A program made the position numbers and the translations under genes. 64,000 nucleotides of DNA from Gautieria morchelliformis (Eukaryota; Basidiomycota; Agaricomycetes; Gomphales; Gomphaceae), in the NCBI GenBank assembly GCA_015179125.1, contig WHVA01000038.1:124001-188000 (forward strand). Reading direction: 5' to 3'. Below, one piece after another: positions 21,108 through 31,948 of the stretch (its first letter is position 1; each line of letters begins with the position of its first letter). The notes beneath the pieces were generated by a model, which saw only the letters and a program-made list of their open reading frames with translations, made no database searches and was not told the origin of the DNA.

Positions 21108-21596
21108 AGGTGCACCGTACGGCCAGGCAGACTACGGTGCACCTGTATGATATGCCCTCCTCTCGGTATGGTGCACGTGCATGGTACTGTGGGGGGCAGC
21201 GGCCTATGGTACGCGTGCACGGTACTGAGGGGCAGCGGGATACCGTGCACGCGCACCGTTTGGAGGGGCGGCGGCATACGGTGCAGGTGCACCATACTGT
21301 GAGGGGCAGCAGCCTACGGTGCCCGTGCACCGTACTGAGGGGCAGCGGCCTATGGTGCCTGTGCACCGTACGGAGGGGCAGCGGCATACGGTGCACGTGC
21401 ACCGTACGGGGGGCAGCGGCATACGGTGCACGTGCACCGTACTGAGGGTCAGCGGAATACAGTGCACGTGCACCGTTCTGAGGAGCAGCAGCCTACGGTG
21501 CAGGTGCACCGTACTGAGGGGCAGCGGGATACGGTGCACGTGCACCGTATGGAGGGTCAGCGGGATACGGTGCGCGTGCACCGTACTGAGGATGCG
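21108..21596. repeat. 36-bp minisatellite, about 13 units
   Basis: The consensus unit is close to GGTGCACGTGCACCGTACTG followed by AGGGGCAGCGGCATAC. Units near 21108 and 21150 are degenerate and central ones are well conserved. Each unit carries the palindrome GGTGCACGTGCACC or a one-base variant. Because 36 is a multiple of three, several frames stay open on both strands and give 12-residue repeats; I do not treat these as genes since nothing supports a start or a flanking exon. Confidence 0.9.
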
Positions 21597-22410
21597 AGGG
21601 GATGGTTCAGGGGAACCGAAGGTAGAGGCGTAGGGACGGGCGTCTGAGTTTCACACCCATGTATTTTACAGCATGTCGTACATGTAATTTACAACGGGCT
21701 GTATATGATTCAAACCGCCGGCGTCTGCTGCCTGCACCAAAACTAGAATGCGGATGAGGGACTAAGTTTTGCGTAGCGATGTAGGGTTGGAGTAGCACTG
21801 CAAAGGTCTATATGTATGATTCTGGCCATCTGTGCTGCCAGGTCAACCGATATTCACAACATCCCATCAGTGCGAAGCATGGGGAAATTTGCAAGGTGGG
21901 CGGGTCTGATAGAAGAACATCATATATAAAAGAATTAAAGGTAGTAATACAACGTAGAAGCATCGGATAAGTATAGTTAGCTGCTCGGGCGAGAAATTGA
22001 GGCCTGCCAGGAATTGGTTATTACATCCGATTTTCCTGGGCGGAATGGTCTCCAAAATCCATTTAAAACTCCTTGTCGTGAGCACAATTAGCACTCATTG
22101 ACGACTCATAGTGAAGTGTCAGCATAACGGCACACGAAAACACTGCGATAAAGCTCAGATGTGTATTCAGATGACGTATCTCTAGTGGTTTACTAATGAA
22201 GCTGAGAACAGGAGGAAGCGTGATCCTATGGGAGATCTAGCTCGGTCAGCTCAATCACCAGAGTATGCATGCACGTGGCTGTAATTCTCAGCGATGCTGG
22301 ATTTGGCGACACGAAACAACTCTCATTCGGGAGGCATGTCCTGTACAAAGAAGTTGTATGAAGGGACTATCGAATTTAAACTGGGAGGACAACAACATGG
22401 TATGCGCGAG
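21597..22410. other. Spacer between the minisatellite and the hAT element
   Basis: About 800 bases of mixed composition with no long frame, no protein similarity I can recognise and no clear repeat. It ends in the target-site copy tgcgcgag (22403-22410) of the hAT-type element. Confidence 0.5.
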
Positions 22411-22555
22411 TAGGGCTGCACACCGTCCGTATTACGGCTACGGCAGTATAATCCACGGTAAGTTTACGGATAGGGCAGGCCGTATACTGTCCATATAATC
22501 AATACCTCACCCCCTCTGACGGTACGGTACGGGTACCGTACCGTCCGTATTACGG

Positions 22556-23137
22556 TTGACGGATCTATTTGAGCATGGTAATAAGTCATTCATTAGCGTT
22601 GATTCCCCCAACACTGTGGATGAAGGGATGGACGAATTCAGCATTATTCTCCGCGACGCCCCTCTTGAGTCAAGCGATTTCTCCAGCGTGGGTGCCCAAA
22701 CTTGGGGTGGCTCATGCATACTCGCAGAAATGATTGCTGAGGATCCCTCAAACTTCTCTATATTTTCGAGAGAGCAGCTAGGCACACTGAACCCTCAGGT
22801 CAATGCGCCCTTCCGAGCATTGGAACTGGGTGCAGGGACAGGTTTGGCGTTGTTGGTGCTCGGAAAGGTGTTGGAGCGAATCTGAAGCATGGATCGACAG
22901 TGTACAGAGCCAGTTTCGTTTGATACTTGTCGGGTGCTGCTGCTTGTCGATACGGTCTTTGCGACAGATTTTCATCCGTCCGTCCTCTCCAATCTACGAT
23001 TCAACTTTGCTATCAATTTCCCAGCTGCATCAGTCAATTCCCAATCGACTGTGGATAACGATAGTAACATTGGGACATCACATTGTTCGTGTTGCGGTCT
23101 GGCTATGATGATTTGTTTGCGAGGGCAAGGCCACTAA
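22556..23137 (+). pseudogene. Family-16 methyltransferase fragment inside the hAT element
   Basis: The frame from 22556 reads through a VGAQTWGGSCILAEMI stretch and the SAM-binding motif RALELGAGTG (near 22820-22850). After a single in-phase TGA at 22883 it continues in the same frame with ATDFHPSVLSNLRFNFAINF. These match the lysine-methyltransferase-like family 16 (Methyltransf_16, small fungal protein methyltransferases). The second half of the domain is missing and the sequence runs into the palindrome at 23150. This is a captured gene fragment; the stop could be a CGA to TGA change. The family call rests on motifs, not a search. Confidence 0.65.
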
Positions 23138-23149
23138 GCCTTGCCCCAG

Positions 23150-23222
23150 CGTTCGGTGTAGGAGGTGGGACAGGTCCTCTTATCGCCGATAAGAGGACCT
23201 GTCCCACCTCCTACACCGAACG
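23150..23222. repeat. Perfect palindrome, 36-bp arms with a 1-nt centre
   Basis: 23150-23185 is the exact reverse complement of 23187-23222, centred on C at 23186. It begins CGTTCGGTGTAGGAGG. Such a perfect arm pair with no loop is rare and should be unstable; it sits at the junction between the two captured gene fragments of the hAT element. Confidence 0.92.
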
Positions 23223-23541
23223 TTATCACAAGGAGGAATTTCTGGAATGGAGGAAGCGGGTCTGGTCGAGGTGTTGGCACCGGGCGCGGTTCAACCTGTA
23301 CCGGCGGGTGGTCGACAACGAACCACCAGTCTCCAAACTGTGTGAATGATGAGCGGAAACACTGCCAGCACATTGTAGACATCGACATACCAATCTGTCC
23401 TCACCTCTCGGACGGGGCATCCTGCCGAACTTTTTGTTCTTGGACAGGGTATCCCTGAAAGAGTTCTATCAACCACCACGGTCCGTCAGCATATGAATGT
23501 ACAAGGCATTTCCAGGAAAACAGCATAGACAACACATAAAA

Positions 23542-24072
23542 CTAGGGCACAAGTGGATGTGTATGACGCAACAAGTTCCTTAACAGAGCTGGGCAGTAAC
23601 AGATTACAGGACATACAGTGATATTTGTGTCGGCCAAAAATCGAAACCGTAGGGCCACTGCCGCCTGGATTTCCGCCAGATGTAGCCGCTGTTGAGGTGA
23701 TCCTATGATCGCCGCGGTTATTATGATGACCCACGGGAGGTTCCAGGTGGAATCTGGCAGTGAGTTGATCCCAACAGAAGCCTGTTGTGCGATGGCCCGA
23801 GCTGACGAGATCGACAGTTTGAACAACATGACGCGATTTGGGGCAAAAAATACGTGCTCACGGTTGTGCTTTCTGATGAGTTCAAACTCATCTGCTAGGT
23901 GCTTGGCGGGGTAGAACCTCGTGTTATCAGGAGGAGCTTCAGGGCTGGGTGATTGTGCCCGAGTCGGGGATTGTTCGTCGTCTGGACTGTCTTCGTACCA
24001 TGTCGTGGTTGGTGGCAGTAGCCTGCCGCCGTGGTTCAAATTCGATCTATACGTATGGGACGATACCGGCAA
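23542..24072 (-). pseudogene. Possible forkhead-domain gene fragment inside the hAT element
   Basis: A 176-codon minus-strand frame. After a Pro/Ser-rich N-terminus it contains INSLPDSTWNLPWVIIITAA followed by IIGSPQQRLHLAEIQAAV. The ITAAIIGSPQQRLHLAEI part resembles the first two helices of fungal forkhead domains (the Ala-Ile-x-Gly-Ser-Pro-x-x-Arg-Leu-x-Leu pattern). Helix 3 and the wings are not recognisable, so the piece is truncated. It runs opposite to the methyltransferase fragment. It could instead be an unrelated protein. Confidence 0.4.
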
Positions 24073-24483
24073 TCAATTTATGATGCAGGAAGAGACAAGA
24101 GGAGTGATGAAGTATTAAGAGATGAGTTAGTCCAAGTCAATACAATATGCGTGATGTTTGCACCTCAATTGGACATACCCTTTGACGTTATCATTTACGA
24201 GCATTCACACGCACTCGTGACTCGGATTCTGAGCGTTACGGGTTACAAGCGCCCAAACACAGGGCGTCGTGACGCGTTATTGAGGCATTGGTCGGGCGAC
24301 TAAGTTATGTCGCCGTACATACCGTATACGGCCGTATTTTTACGGTATCATACAGCGTCACACCGTACCGTATACCATGCCGTCGGCACATCACCCAGAC
24401 CCCTGACGGTACGGGTGCCATGGCCGTAACACGGCACTGTACAGCCGTGGATGTACGGCACGGTGTGCAGCCCTATGCGCGAG

Positions 24484-25300
24484 GCTGAGCATTCAGTGTA
24501 TCAGATGTGACGGTGATGCAGAATTGTGCTCAGTGGCCCAGGAAATCCCAGGAAGTTACTGAGATGATTTGCGACGTTGGTATGATATTATTAGAATGGC
24601 GACAGTGCAGCCTAACCAGAATAAACGGTATTGAACGTCTGCCTGTTTTTGCAGTCATTAAATGTTAACTATTGTTCTGGCATGTTTTCGCAATCATTCG
24701 ATTATTCAGATTGGAAAAAATTATACCTGTTGTGATCGAAGCATGTCAGCTCCCTTGGTAACTGGCTGGATCCAGAGTTACACCCGTTTGCAGTACCTAA
24801 GGCGCGCGTCGGATTTGCTTCCGTTTTAGCGCGCAAACTTCGAACAACGATATCTTGCTTGATATCGCTCCAATTCGCTTGAAATTTCATATCTGAAGCT
24901 ATGTGGACCATAGCTAGGGCATAGAACTAAAAAATCCAAATAAAACGAGCATTTTTTATTTTGCATTTTGGGTGCTGAGGGCAAGCTTAGCTTACTGTAT
25001 GTAGTTCAATGCAGGTTTTAATTTTGTTTGCTACTTTGTACTAATGGTGAGAACCTACAGGAGAATCTCCAGAAGAGGGTGTCATAGGATTGGAGAGGAA
25101 GGGCTTAGCTTCTTCTGACATTGGATCAGTGAGATCTGACGGTAGGCATTCATTCTCGATGTCGGATTTCCTCCTGTGTAGCATAAGCCCCGAAATCTTT
25201 GATCCCTTCCGCACCGAGTGCCAATGCACCATAAGGCAACTTCGCCGATCCTGACACATTCTTGAGCTCGGAAACAGCGGGGGCGCACGTGTATGCGGTG
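24484..25300. other. Spacer before the hexamer array
   Basis: No supported gene. It contains AT-rich runs near 24715 and 24935-24965. Composition resembles decayed intergenic DNA. Confidence 0.45.
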
Positions 25301-26325
25301 GGGTGAGGGGCGCGGAGGTGCTGGGGTGGGCGAGCTGGTGTAGGAGGACGGGGTGGTGGGGGAGCGGGCGGCGGCGGGTGCGGGTGCGGGTGCGGGTGCA
25401 GGTGTGGGTGCGGGTGAAAGTACGGGTGCAGATGCGGGTGCAGGTGCGGGTGCAGTTGCGGGTGCGGGTGCAGTTGCGGGTGCGGGTGCAGGGACGGGTT
25501 GGGCGGCAACGCGAAGGACGCGGGGGCGGAGGTGGGCGAGCTGGTGTAGGAGGACGGGGTGGTGGGGAAGCGGGCAGCGGCGGGTGCAGGTGCAGGTGCA
25601 GGTACGGGTGCAGGTGCGGGTGCGGGTGCTGGTACGGGTGCAGGTGCAGGTACGGGTGCAGATGCAGGTGCAGGTGCGGGTGCAGGTGTGGGTGCGGGTG
25701 CTGTAAGGGCAACCCTGGCTGATTGTGGAGATCACACTACCACACAACTGACAAGGGGAAATCCAAAGTCTGTATAAATGACCAGAGTATACAAGAGAGG
25801 GGATTCTCACCTGACAAGGGGAAATCCAAAGAGAAAAGTCTAAGGACCCCCAATGTCAGCGAGCCCGTATTATACTACGCTGCGCAGCCAGGGACAACAC
25901 TTGGCACCCACCATCAACCCTGCATCCCCCTGACCCTTTATCGACCCTTGATGCCACCTATTATGCGAGTCGCTTGATTTCCGACACTGTTCCGAGAGCG
26001 GAAGTCGGAAACTGGAGTGGAACTGGAAAAGTGAACAGAACCTGTGGAAGTTCTCCCAGAAGTGGAATCATTTCCGAAAGCGGAGGCGGAGATGGAATCG
26101 GAACCGGAACCGGAGTCGGAAATGGAGTCGGAACTGGAACTGGAAATGGAAAACAGGGTGTCCCCTGACAGGTGCAGGGACGGGTTGGGCGGCAACGCGA
26201 AGGACGCGGGGGCAGAGGTGGGCGAGCTGGTGTAGGAGGACGGGGTGGTGGGGAAGCGGGCGGCGGCGGGTGCGGGTGCGGGTGCGGATGCAGGTGCGGG
26301 TGCGGGTGCGGGTGCGGGTACACGT
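25301..26325. repeat. GC-rich hexamer array (GGTGCG/GGTGCA) with higher-order units
   Basis: Runs of GGTGCG and GGTGCA occupy 25376-25500, 25577-25701 and 26262-26325. Each is preceded by the same block containing gggcgagctggtgtaggagg and gcgggcggcggcgg (near 25328, 25536 and 26219). The higher-order unit is therefore about 200 bp with a variable hexamer tract. A solo LTR (25702-26170) splits the third unit. Hexamers stay in frame, so long Ala/Gly- or Pro/Ala-rich frames appear on both strands; these are by-products. Confidence 0.88.
25702..26170 (-). repeat. Solo LTR of the gypsy D family
   Basis: 469 bp, TGTAAGGGCAACCC...GTGTCCCCTGACA on the plus strand, the reverse of the gypsy D LTR at 60513-60992. 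It is flanked by GGTGC on both sides (25697-25701 and 26171-26175), a true duplication or a coincidence of the hexamer array. Confidence 0.9.
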
Positions 26326-26683
26326 GCCCTGGGACACGAATGTGCCTGGGCTGTGGCGCTCTGCGGGAGTCGAGTGGTCAGACACCCTGGTATGAGGAAT
26401 ACAGGCCGGGATACTCACGGAAGTTGGCCACTGGGGTTATGGGGGAGCTGACAGGGAGCTGCTTGTACTTGACGGCGAGCCTGTGGAGCTAAGCGAAAAG
26501 GCGCGATTGAAGAACAGGGTCAGCGGATGCTTTGAAGCCCGGGGCAAGTTCATATGGAAGACAAGTGCCAAACCAAGAGAGGCTGAAGTGTCTGTGGTGC
26601 GTGGTGTTGCCGATGGTGCAGCGCGGCAAGCCGCCTATTATGAATCAGCATAACCCGACCAAGTTCGACTTGCCTTACCAACA

Positions 26684-28075
26684 ATGGGAAATAACAAAAA
26701 TAAAAGACAGCCCACCAAGTCAACACGAGCAACGAAAAAGGTCAAAGAACCTCCAGAGGAACTGTTACCTGACATAGCGGGAACTCAGGGCAAAGGTCGG
26801 TTTATATATAATGATGCTGTTTCAAGCTCACCAGTTATTTAGAATCTGTTCAAACTACTAGCACTTTTCAACCGAAACGTCAGGCGGCAAAAAAAGTAAC
26901 TTTTGAAGACTTAGAATCTGAGTCAGGGTCTTCATATGAGGAAGAGACCCAGCCGGCTCAAAGTGCATCCAAGTCCGAAGCCGAGCCCAACGACCCTAAT
27001 CGAGACTCAGAGTCTGAAGAGTTAGTAGAGGTGGCAGTTCCCAAACAGGTAAAGGATATTGATGAACCTGGTATGCCATCATATTTTTGATTTATAATTT
27101 GATGCTCATTTCACAGCCTAGTAATTATCTTGCATGTTCCGGACGGCACTGAAGCCGAAGGGTTTGTTGAGCGTGTGAAGCTTCCTGCCAATGTCAGTTA
27201 CAAGAAGGTCGAGGAACATATCTTCAAAGCGGTAGGGTGCTATCAAACAGTGAAAAAGATGCCGCACCTAGCTTACCGGCTCAAAGGTGTGCGAGATAAA
27301 CACCTTTCGAAACTGGCAAAAGAAGAGGACTGGGACAACCTCAAGGATGATGTGAAGGGCGCTCAGGCAAGGAAGAAAAAGGGCGATGCCAGTGGTGTGG
27401 AAGTAGACATCGTTCTGGATGAAAGTGTACGTGTGCGTGTGACTTCGCATGGCAGCCGCATCTGATATTATAAGAATTATAGTACATCGCATCGCTTCGG
27501 CATACACTTTCCAGGAAAAGGGACAAAACTGTGACAAATGCAGCTGGAAGGGGCAAAAAGAAGAAAGCTCGTATTCAGGACTTGAACACCGATTCTGACA
27601 CTGAAGGATCTGAGATCGAAGAGCATGGCTTACCGACAAAACGGGAAAGGGATTTCATGGAGGCGTTGAAGGCAGAGTATTCAAACTGTGGCAAACTGGC
27701 ATGTGCTTCAAAAGTCTGCAAACTGAATAAGAACAGAGAGCACACGCATTTATCATGGTGCCAACTCCAGTCCTGGGTAACAGCCTTGGTGAGTACAACC
27801 TTTGCATTTACATGTATTACTCGCTGCTAATAATGCGAATGTAGGTTTCTAACATTCACGGGGTCACTCTGAAAGTTCCTCCAAACAACGCTCACTTCGA
27901 AGATTTCCATTATCGCACAGACTCCATTCAAAAAGAGAAGACCGATGAAGGGTCAACGGCGAACCTGCCCAGCGCTGCATTGGGTCTGCAAGGATCATTT
28001 CCTATGATGATGTTCCCACCAATTGACTATCGAGCGGCTAGAAAGGCTATAAGGAAGCTTGCTAAGAAGGTGTGA
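26684..28075 (+). pseudogene. Multi-exon host-type gene of unknown function, possibly frame-disrupted
   Basis: Exons that join in frame are 26684-26795, 26843-27070 and 27122 to about 27426; then 27515-27788 and 27845-28075. GT-AG introns are 46-56 bp except the third, about 86 bp. The product starts MGNNKNKRQPTKS, passes a Lys-rich segment, an acidic Ser/Glu region, a globular part (VPDGTEAEGFVERVKLPANV), a GKKKKARIQ stretch and a Cys/His segment (CGKLACASKVCK...EHTHLSW). It ends in LAKKV. No splice choice joins exons three and four in phase, so there is a frameshift or a missed exon. I do not recognise a named family; the Cys/His-Trp segment resembles unnamed basidiomycete multicopy proteins. 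Confidence 0.55.
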
Positions 28076-28383
28076 GAGGGAGGGAGGCAAGAAGAATTAT
28101 GCCAGTAGGACACAATAATTAGATTTACTATATACATCAAAAAGAACAATTTAGAGAATTATGGATATTTGAGATCGGTGGCCTTAGTACCGTCTGAGGC
28201 AGCGCACGGCACATTATTGGTATTTAACCTTGAGGCTGCTACCACCAACACACCGCAAGAATGTAGATGGTTCACTTGTCACGTGACTTGTCCGCATGTT
28301 GACAACAGCTCTGCCTCTCAGACTCGCACAACATAGTTCTTTACTTGTTGTCTGCCTCTAATTCTCGATATTTGTTATTCCAG

Positions 28384-29289
28384 ATGCCATCAACACCGCC
28401 CCAATCTCTCAAGCTTCCGTTGATGACGAGCACACCATATAGCGCCAGTTCCAGTAAATCTCATGAATCACACATTCGGACCCAGGATGATTTGAAAAAG
28501 CTGATGAAGGGCGAGTTCTCCGGTGCGATATTCAAGAGTAATTCTCTGCTTGAAGAGCGCTGTCGGGCGGATCAAAAAATTGTCGACGCTGTCCTATCCA
28601 AACTGAAACCTGGCGTGTTCTGGGACAGCCCAACTGACACTTTCAAGGAATGGCCCAGCCGCACTGGTCCAGAAAGCGCTCATTATGCGCCGTTGGAGTG
28701 GTTACTCAACCAGATTCTGTCCATCCCCTCCCAAAAGCTGCCGAATGGCAATATCCACCGAGGTCTTCAGTTTTACGTGTACGGTCGGGAAATGGCTGAA
28801 GGACTTGACACAGACTCCCCCTAAAACCAGACCTTGTTGGTTGTCAGTCTGTTGGTAAGAGCCGAGGCTCGAAGCCGAAGCTCTCATGGAACGAGGCTGA
28901 AATTTGCGTAGCCGGGAAGAATAACTGGCCTGGTTTGATCCTGCAGTCAAGCACGTATGCGTGCTGTATGTTCACACACCGATTGGATAGACCCTTTGTC
29001 ACTGTCATCCATTTCAACAACGCAACGATGGGGGTGCGCTTCGGATTTTATTCTCGCATGGGTCTGGTTGTTATCCCGGAACTTGACCTCTCGAAGGAGG
29101 GAGGCTTTAAAGGATTTGTCCGCGGAGTGGTTGGGATTAATTCTTGGACCGATACTACTCGTACCATCACAGACATTGCGATTCCCGAGAGGGGTATATT
29201 CAAGATTTCGAAAACACTTTGTGACCGACGTTGTGTTCGCGGACGAGCAACGCATGTGTATCTTTTGGTCAAGAAGGGTGCGTTTTGAC
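28384..29289 (+). pseudogene. FunK1-type protein kinase, N-terminal region, frameshifted and truncated
   Basis: The frame from the ATG at 28384 reads MPSTPPQSLKLP and ends ...HRGLQFYVYGREMAEGLDTDSP with a stop at 28822. A shift of one base continues it as LKPDLVGCQSVG, then W..AEICVAGKNNWPGLILQS and ATMGVRFGFYSRMGL, FKGFVRGVVGINSW and VRGRATHVYLL, ending at 29289. This order is typical of the N-terminal half of basidiomycete FunK1 kinases. The catalytic lobe that should follow is absent. A 1-nt indel near 28820 and the missing C-terminus make it a pseudogene. Confidence 0.65.
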
Positions 29290-29412
29290 GTTTAGAGATC
29301 TGGGCCAGTAGTTAACAATTGGGTTTGAAGATGCAACCGCCACCAATGGTTCTCCCGCTCAACCTTCGTCCACTCACCAGTATAACTTACGAAGTCACCA
29401 ACCCCCGCGTTC

Positions 29413-29910
29413 TCAGCCTGGAAAAGAGACTGATGGTCGAGAACCCTTGAAGACGTCAACTATGATTTGCACCACCACACACCCCCCACTCACGTCTCTC
29501 TCTGTCAGAAATTTCAGAAAGTCGAGGTACGCCACCCAAAATCCGGGATCAACACCCAGCTGGCGCTCAATCCCCTTGTTGATCTCAAGCAAGCCTGTAG
29601 TAAGCACGGAGAACGTTGGCTTGCGGTCCGTGAAGGTTAAGAGCGGCACGGCCATATACCCCCTTGGGGAGAGGAGGGCGCGAGCGTAAATGATGCCGTT
29701 GATCGAATAGGAAGTGACGGTGTGATGCAAGCTATTGCGTGAGAAAAGAAAGTGAACAGGGCTGGAGACAAAGTAGTGGATGTAGGAAGGGGTAGAAGAC
29801 GAAATATGTAACAGTGGTGGGATTCTGGGGTGTGATTGCGTGTAGTTTTGCTTTGATTTCATGAGGGGAGGGTACAGAGTTGGTCTGAGAGGAACATGGT
29901 GATTATGCAA
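29413..29910 (-). other. Unrecognised 165-codon open frame
   Basis: Contains segments such as INGIIYARALLSPRGYMAVP and GVDPGFWVAYLDFLKF that look like real protein rather than random frame, but I cannot name a family. It lies opposite to the FunK1 remnant, close to the minus-strand exon at 29960-30292. The N-terminal third is Ser/His/Pro-rich and may not be coding. Confidence 0.3.
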
Positions 29911-29959
29911 CAGGTGGTAGGTGGGTGGAAGTATATGTTAACATTGATGTGCACTTCAC

Positions 29960-30372
29960 CTAGTGATGGTTTCTCCGGTGTAGGCCGAGAAGTGTGTACT
30001 GAAAACGTGAGTGTTCCATCGAGATGCTCAGGGGCCCTAATGGTCGGTATTGTTCCCACAGTAACAGAATCTGGGGCTGGCTTTGGGGCTGGTGGAACAA
30101 GTGGAATGAATGTGCCTGGTGGGAAGGATAGGGATCGGACTCAAAGATACCACCCATGATTAGGACGGTGGATAGACCACCGCAGGTAGCTTGTAGCACT
30201 GTCCTGGGGAGGCCATGAACGTGAGAATACAACCACAGCGTATAACCTACCACCATGCTCTCAACAATATCGTCCTGTGTCATGACCCTTTCCTATACAA
30301 AAATGATGTATCAATATGATACAAGGATAGAATAAGTGGAGTACTTACCTTAAACCACAGAACATTATCTGT
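29960..30372 (-). other. Unrecognised two-exon minus-strand gene piece
   Basis: A minus-strand intron with GTAAGT donor and TATAG acceptor (30293-30348, 56 bp) joins an upstream piece ending VLEEGTDNVLWFK to a downstream exon starting ERVMTQDDIVESMVVGYT. The joined frame stays open for over 100 codons. The proper splice signals support a former gene. No family recognised; the C-terminal part becomes low-complexity (His/Gln/Pro). Confidence 0.35.
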
Positions 30373-30423
30373 TCCCTCCTCGAGGACCACACTTCAGCGA
30401 GAACATCCGAGCTAACGGATCAC

Positions 30424-30447
30424 CCCCAGTGAGAATCGACCAGGGAT
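30424..30447. repeat. Left copy of a 24-bp inverted repeat pair
   Basis: CCCCAGTGAGAATCGACCAG plus GGAT, the perfect reverse complement of 33911-33934. The pair may mark the ends of a roughly 3.5-kb element or be two copies of a small repeat. Confidence 0.75.
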
Positions 30448-31948
30448 ACCTCGGGATTTGTAGGTAAATATTGGAACAATCCGATTCACCGCTGCAGTCT
30501 GCTGTATCCCGTAAAACAAGAGTCTGACCGATTGTAAATCGGAATACTACAGAACACTTCTGAATATATCGGTTGTATTTATGGACGCAGCAAAAATGAG
30601 ATGAGCTACAATAGACAGGGCCCCATCAGTACCGCTCAGTAACCATCGGTCATTTTCGGTACACCTCGACATACAACGGTATACTACGGCATCTCTAAGA
30701 GCAATCCCCATCCGACCAGATAAATACCCCATCCACCCAATCGTTCCCTGCACAGCCTGACATCAACCAATAGTCCCCACCCTCACTCACCTATACACTC
30801 ACTCTCGTTACGCTGCTCCCCGCGGGCGGGGCGGGGTTGGGGTGGGGCTGCAGCATGAAAGGGGGTGGGATGGGTATCCTCTCTCCATGCCAGCCTGTCA
30901 GCGGCAGGGCTATGCCGATGGGAGAGGGGAGGAGCTGGATGATATGGAGAAAGGGAAGGCACTCACAAAGCACACCACAGTCACGCGCGGCGACGCATGC
31001 AGGTTCAGCACAGGCAGGGGCGGCGGGTGGCAGACAAGTGTTGTGAAATTCACGGTGGTTTGCGGGATGCGGGGTGAAGCAGAGAGGCGGGAGCAGGATG
31101 GGGGACCCTGAATGGTGGAGCATTGGCGGCCACAGGCCTGCGTGCATGCATGGGCATGGGCATACGCGTCCTGTTCGTGTGGGTGCGAGTGTGGGGACAA
31201 GGGGCCGCGCTGGAGAAAGAAAAGCAAAACATTAGAAGGACATATATGCATGATTCATGACTTGACAAAGAGCGATGGACTTACTGAGGCTCCGGTAACA
31301 CTGCTCACCCAAGGATACGACATCAGTATGTCATGCCAGATCTTTCCTGATTGCAAGTGATATTTTGTGTTATCATGAAAACTGTATGCACCTTCGCCCA
31401 GCGGAGTAACACGGGGTACAAGAGACGAATGTAGCCACTGCAAGGCAAAGTGAGAGAATTGGACGGTTTCAAGCGTGCTGTTTGGCGTGAAAGAATCATA
31501 GAACGAGTTAATGATGTGGGTTTGTCTCCTGTGGAGATGACAGTATGACATTGTGGTAGAAGGAAAGGCTAGTCGCGGCTTGTCACACTCGTTGTGTCAC
31601 AACATGTGATCTAACGTGCACAGTAGACAACAGCTTGTGGAGACGGACTCGCTTTGCAGTAGTGAGTGAAAAGGAGATGACTTGAATTACCATCTTGTAG
31701 ACTCCCTGCATGCTGGTCAAGATACCCCATGCTTAGTTTTCAAGTTGACGATTGCTTTCCAATCCAGGGATGCCAGTTCACGTTCATGCTCGCTCGCCGA
31801 TTTGTATCCTTGTGTGCTAGGGTGTAGGAAAAAATTAGTATAACCTACATGAAAAAACAACGCTCGTATACAAGTACAAGTGCAGGTATACAAGATGTGA
31901 CATATAGGTGGAGTTGCACCTGTTTTGGAGAATGTCAAGGCAGAGTTC
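30448..31948. other. Spacer without supported genes
   Basis: GC-rich, purine-biased sequence around 30830-31200. Frames here on both strands are low-complexity and unsupported. The end abuts the target-site copy agttc (31944-31948) of the solo LTR. Confidence 0.45.

Larger units (their letters stand above)
22411..24475. mobile_element. Non-autonomous hAT-type element with captured gene fragments
   Basis: The ends are perfect 16-bp inverted repeats, TAGGGCTGCACACCGT, flanked by the 8-bp duplication TGCGCGAG (22403-22410 and 24476-24483). An 8-bp duplication with TAGGG-type ends is typical of hAT transposons. Both subterminal regions (22420-22560 and 24305-24470) are dense in CCGTA/TACGG motifs in both orientations, as expected for hAT transposase binding sites. 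The 2,065-bp interior has no transposase. It instead carries a methyltransferase-like fragment on the plus strand, a forkhead-like fragment on the minus strand and a 73-bp palindrome between them. Confidence 0.85.

Noticed and set aside
21092-21647. Six overlapping frames with 12-residue repeats
   Set aside because: By-products of the 36-bp minisatellite on both strands; none extends into unique sequence with a domain.
23134-23388. Opposed frames sharing the same peptide on both strands
   Set aside because: The shared peptide is produced by the perfect palindrome at 23150-23222 and is not evidence for two genes.
25041-25810. Long Pro/Ala/His-rich frames on the minus strand and Gly/Ala-rich frames on the plus strand
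   Set aside because: They arise because the hexamer array has a period divisible by three; all frames stay open and no start, intron or domain supports a gene.
30424-30447. tRNA or tRNA-derived SINE
   Set aside because: The ATCGACC-type core loosely recalls a T-arm, but no cloverleaf, A box or acceptor stem can be built around either copy.
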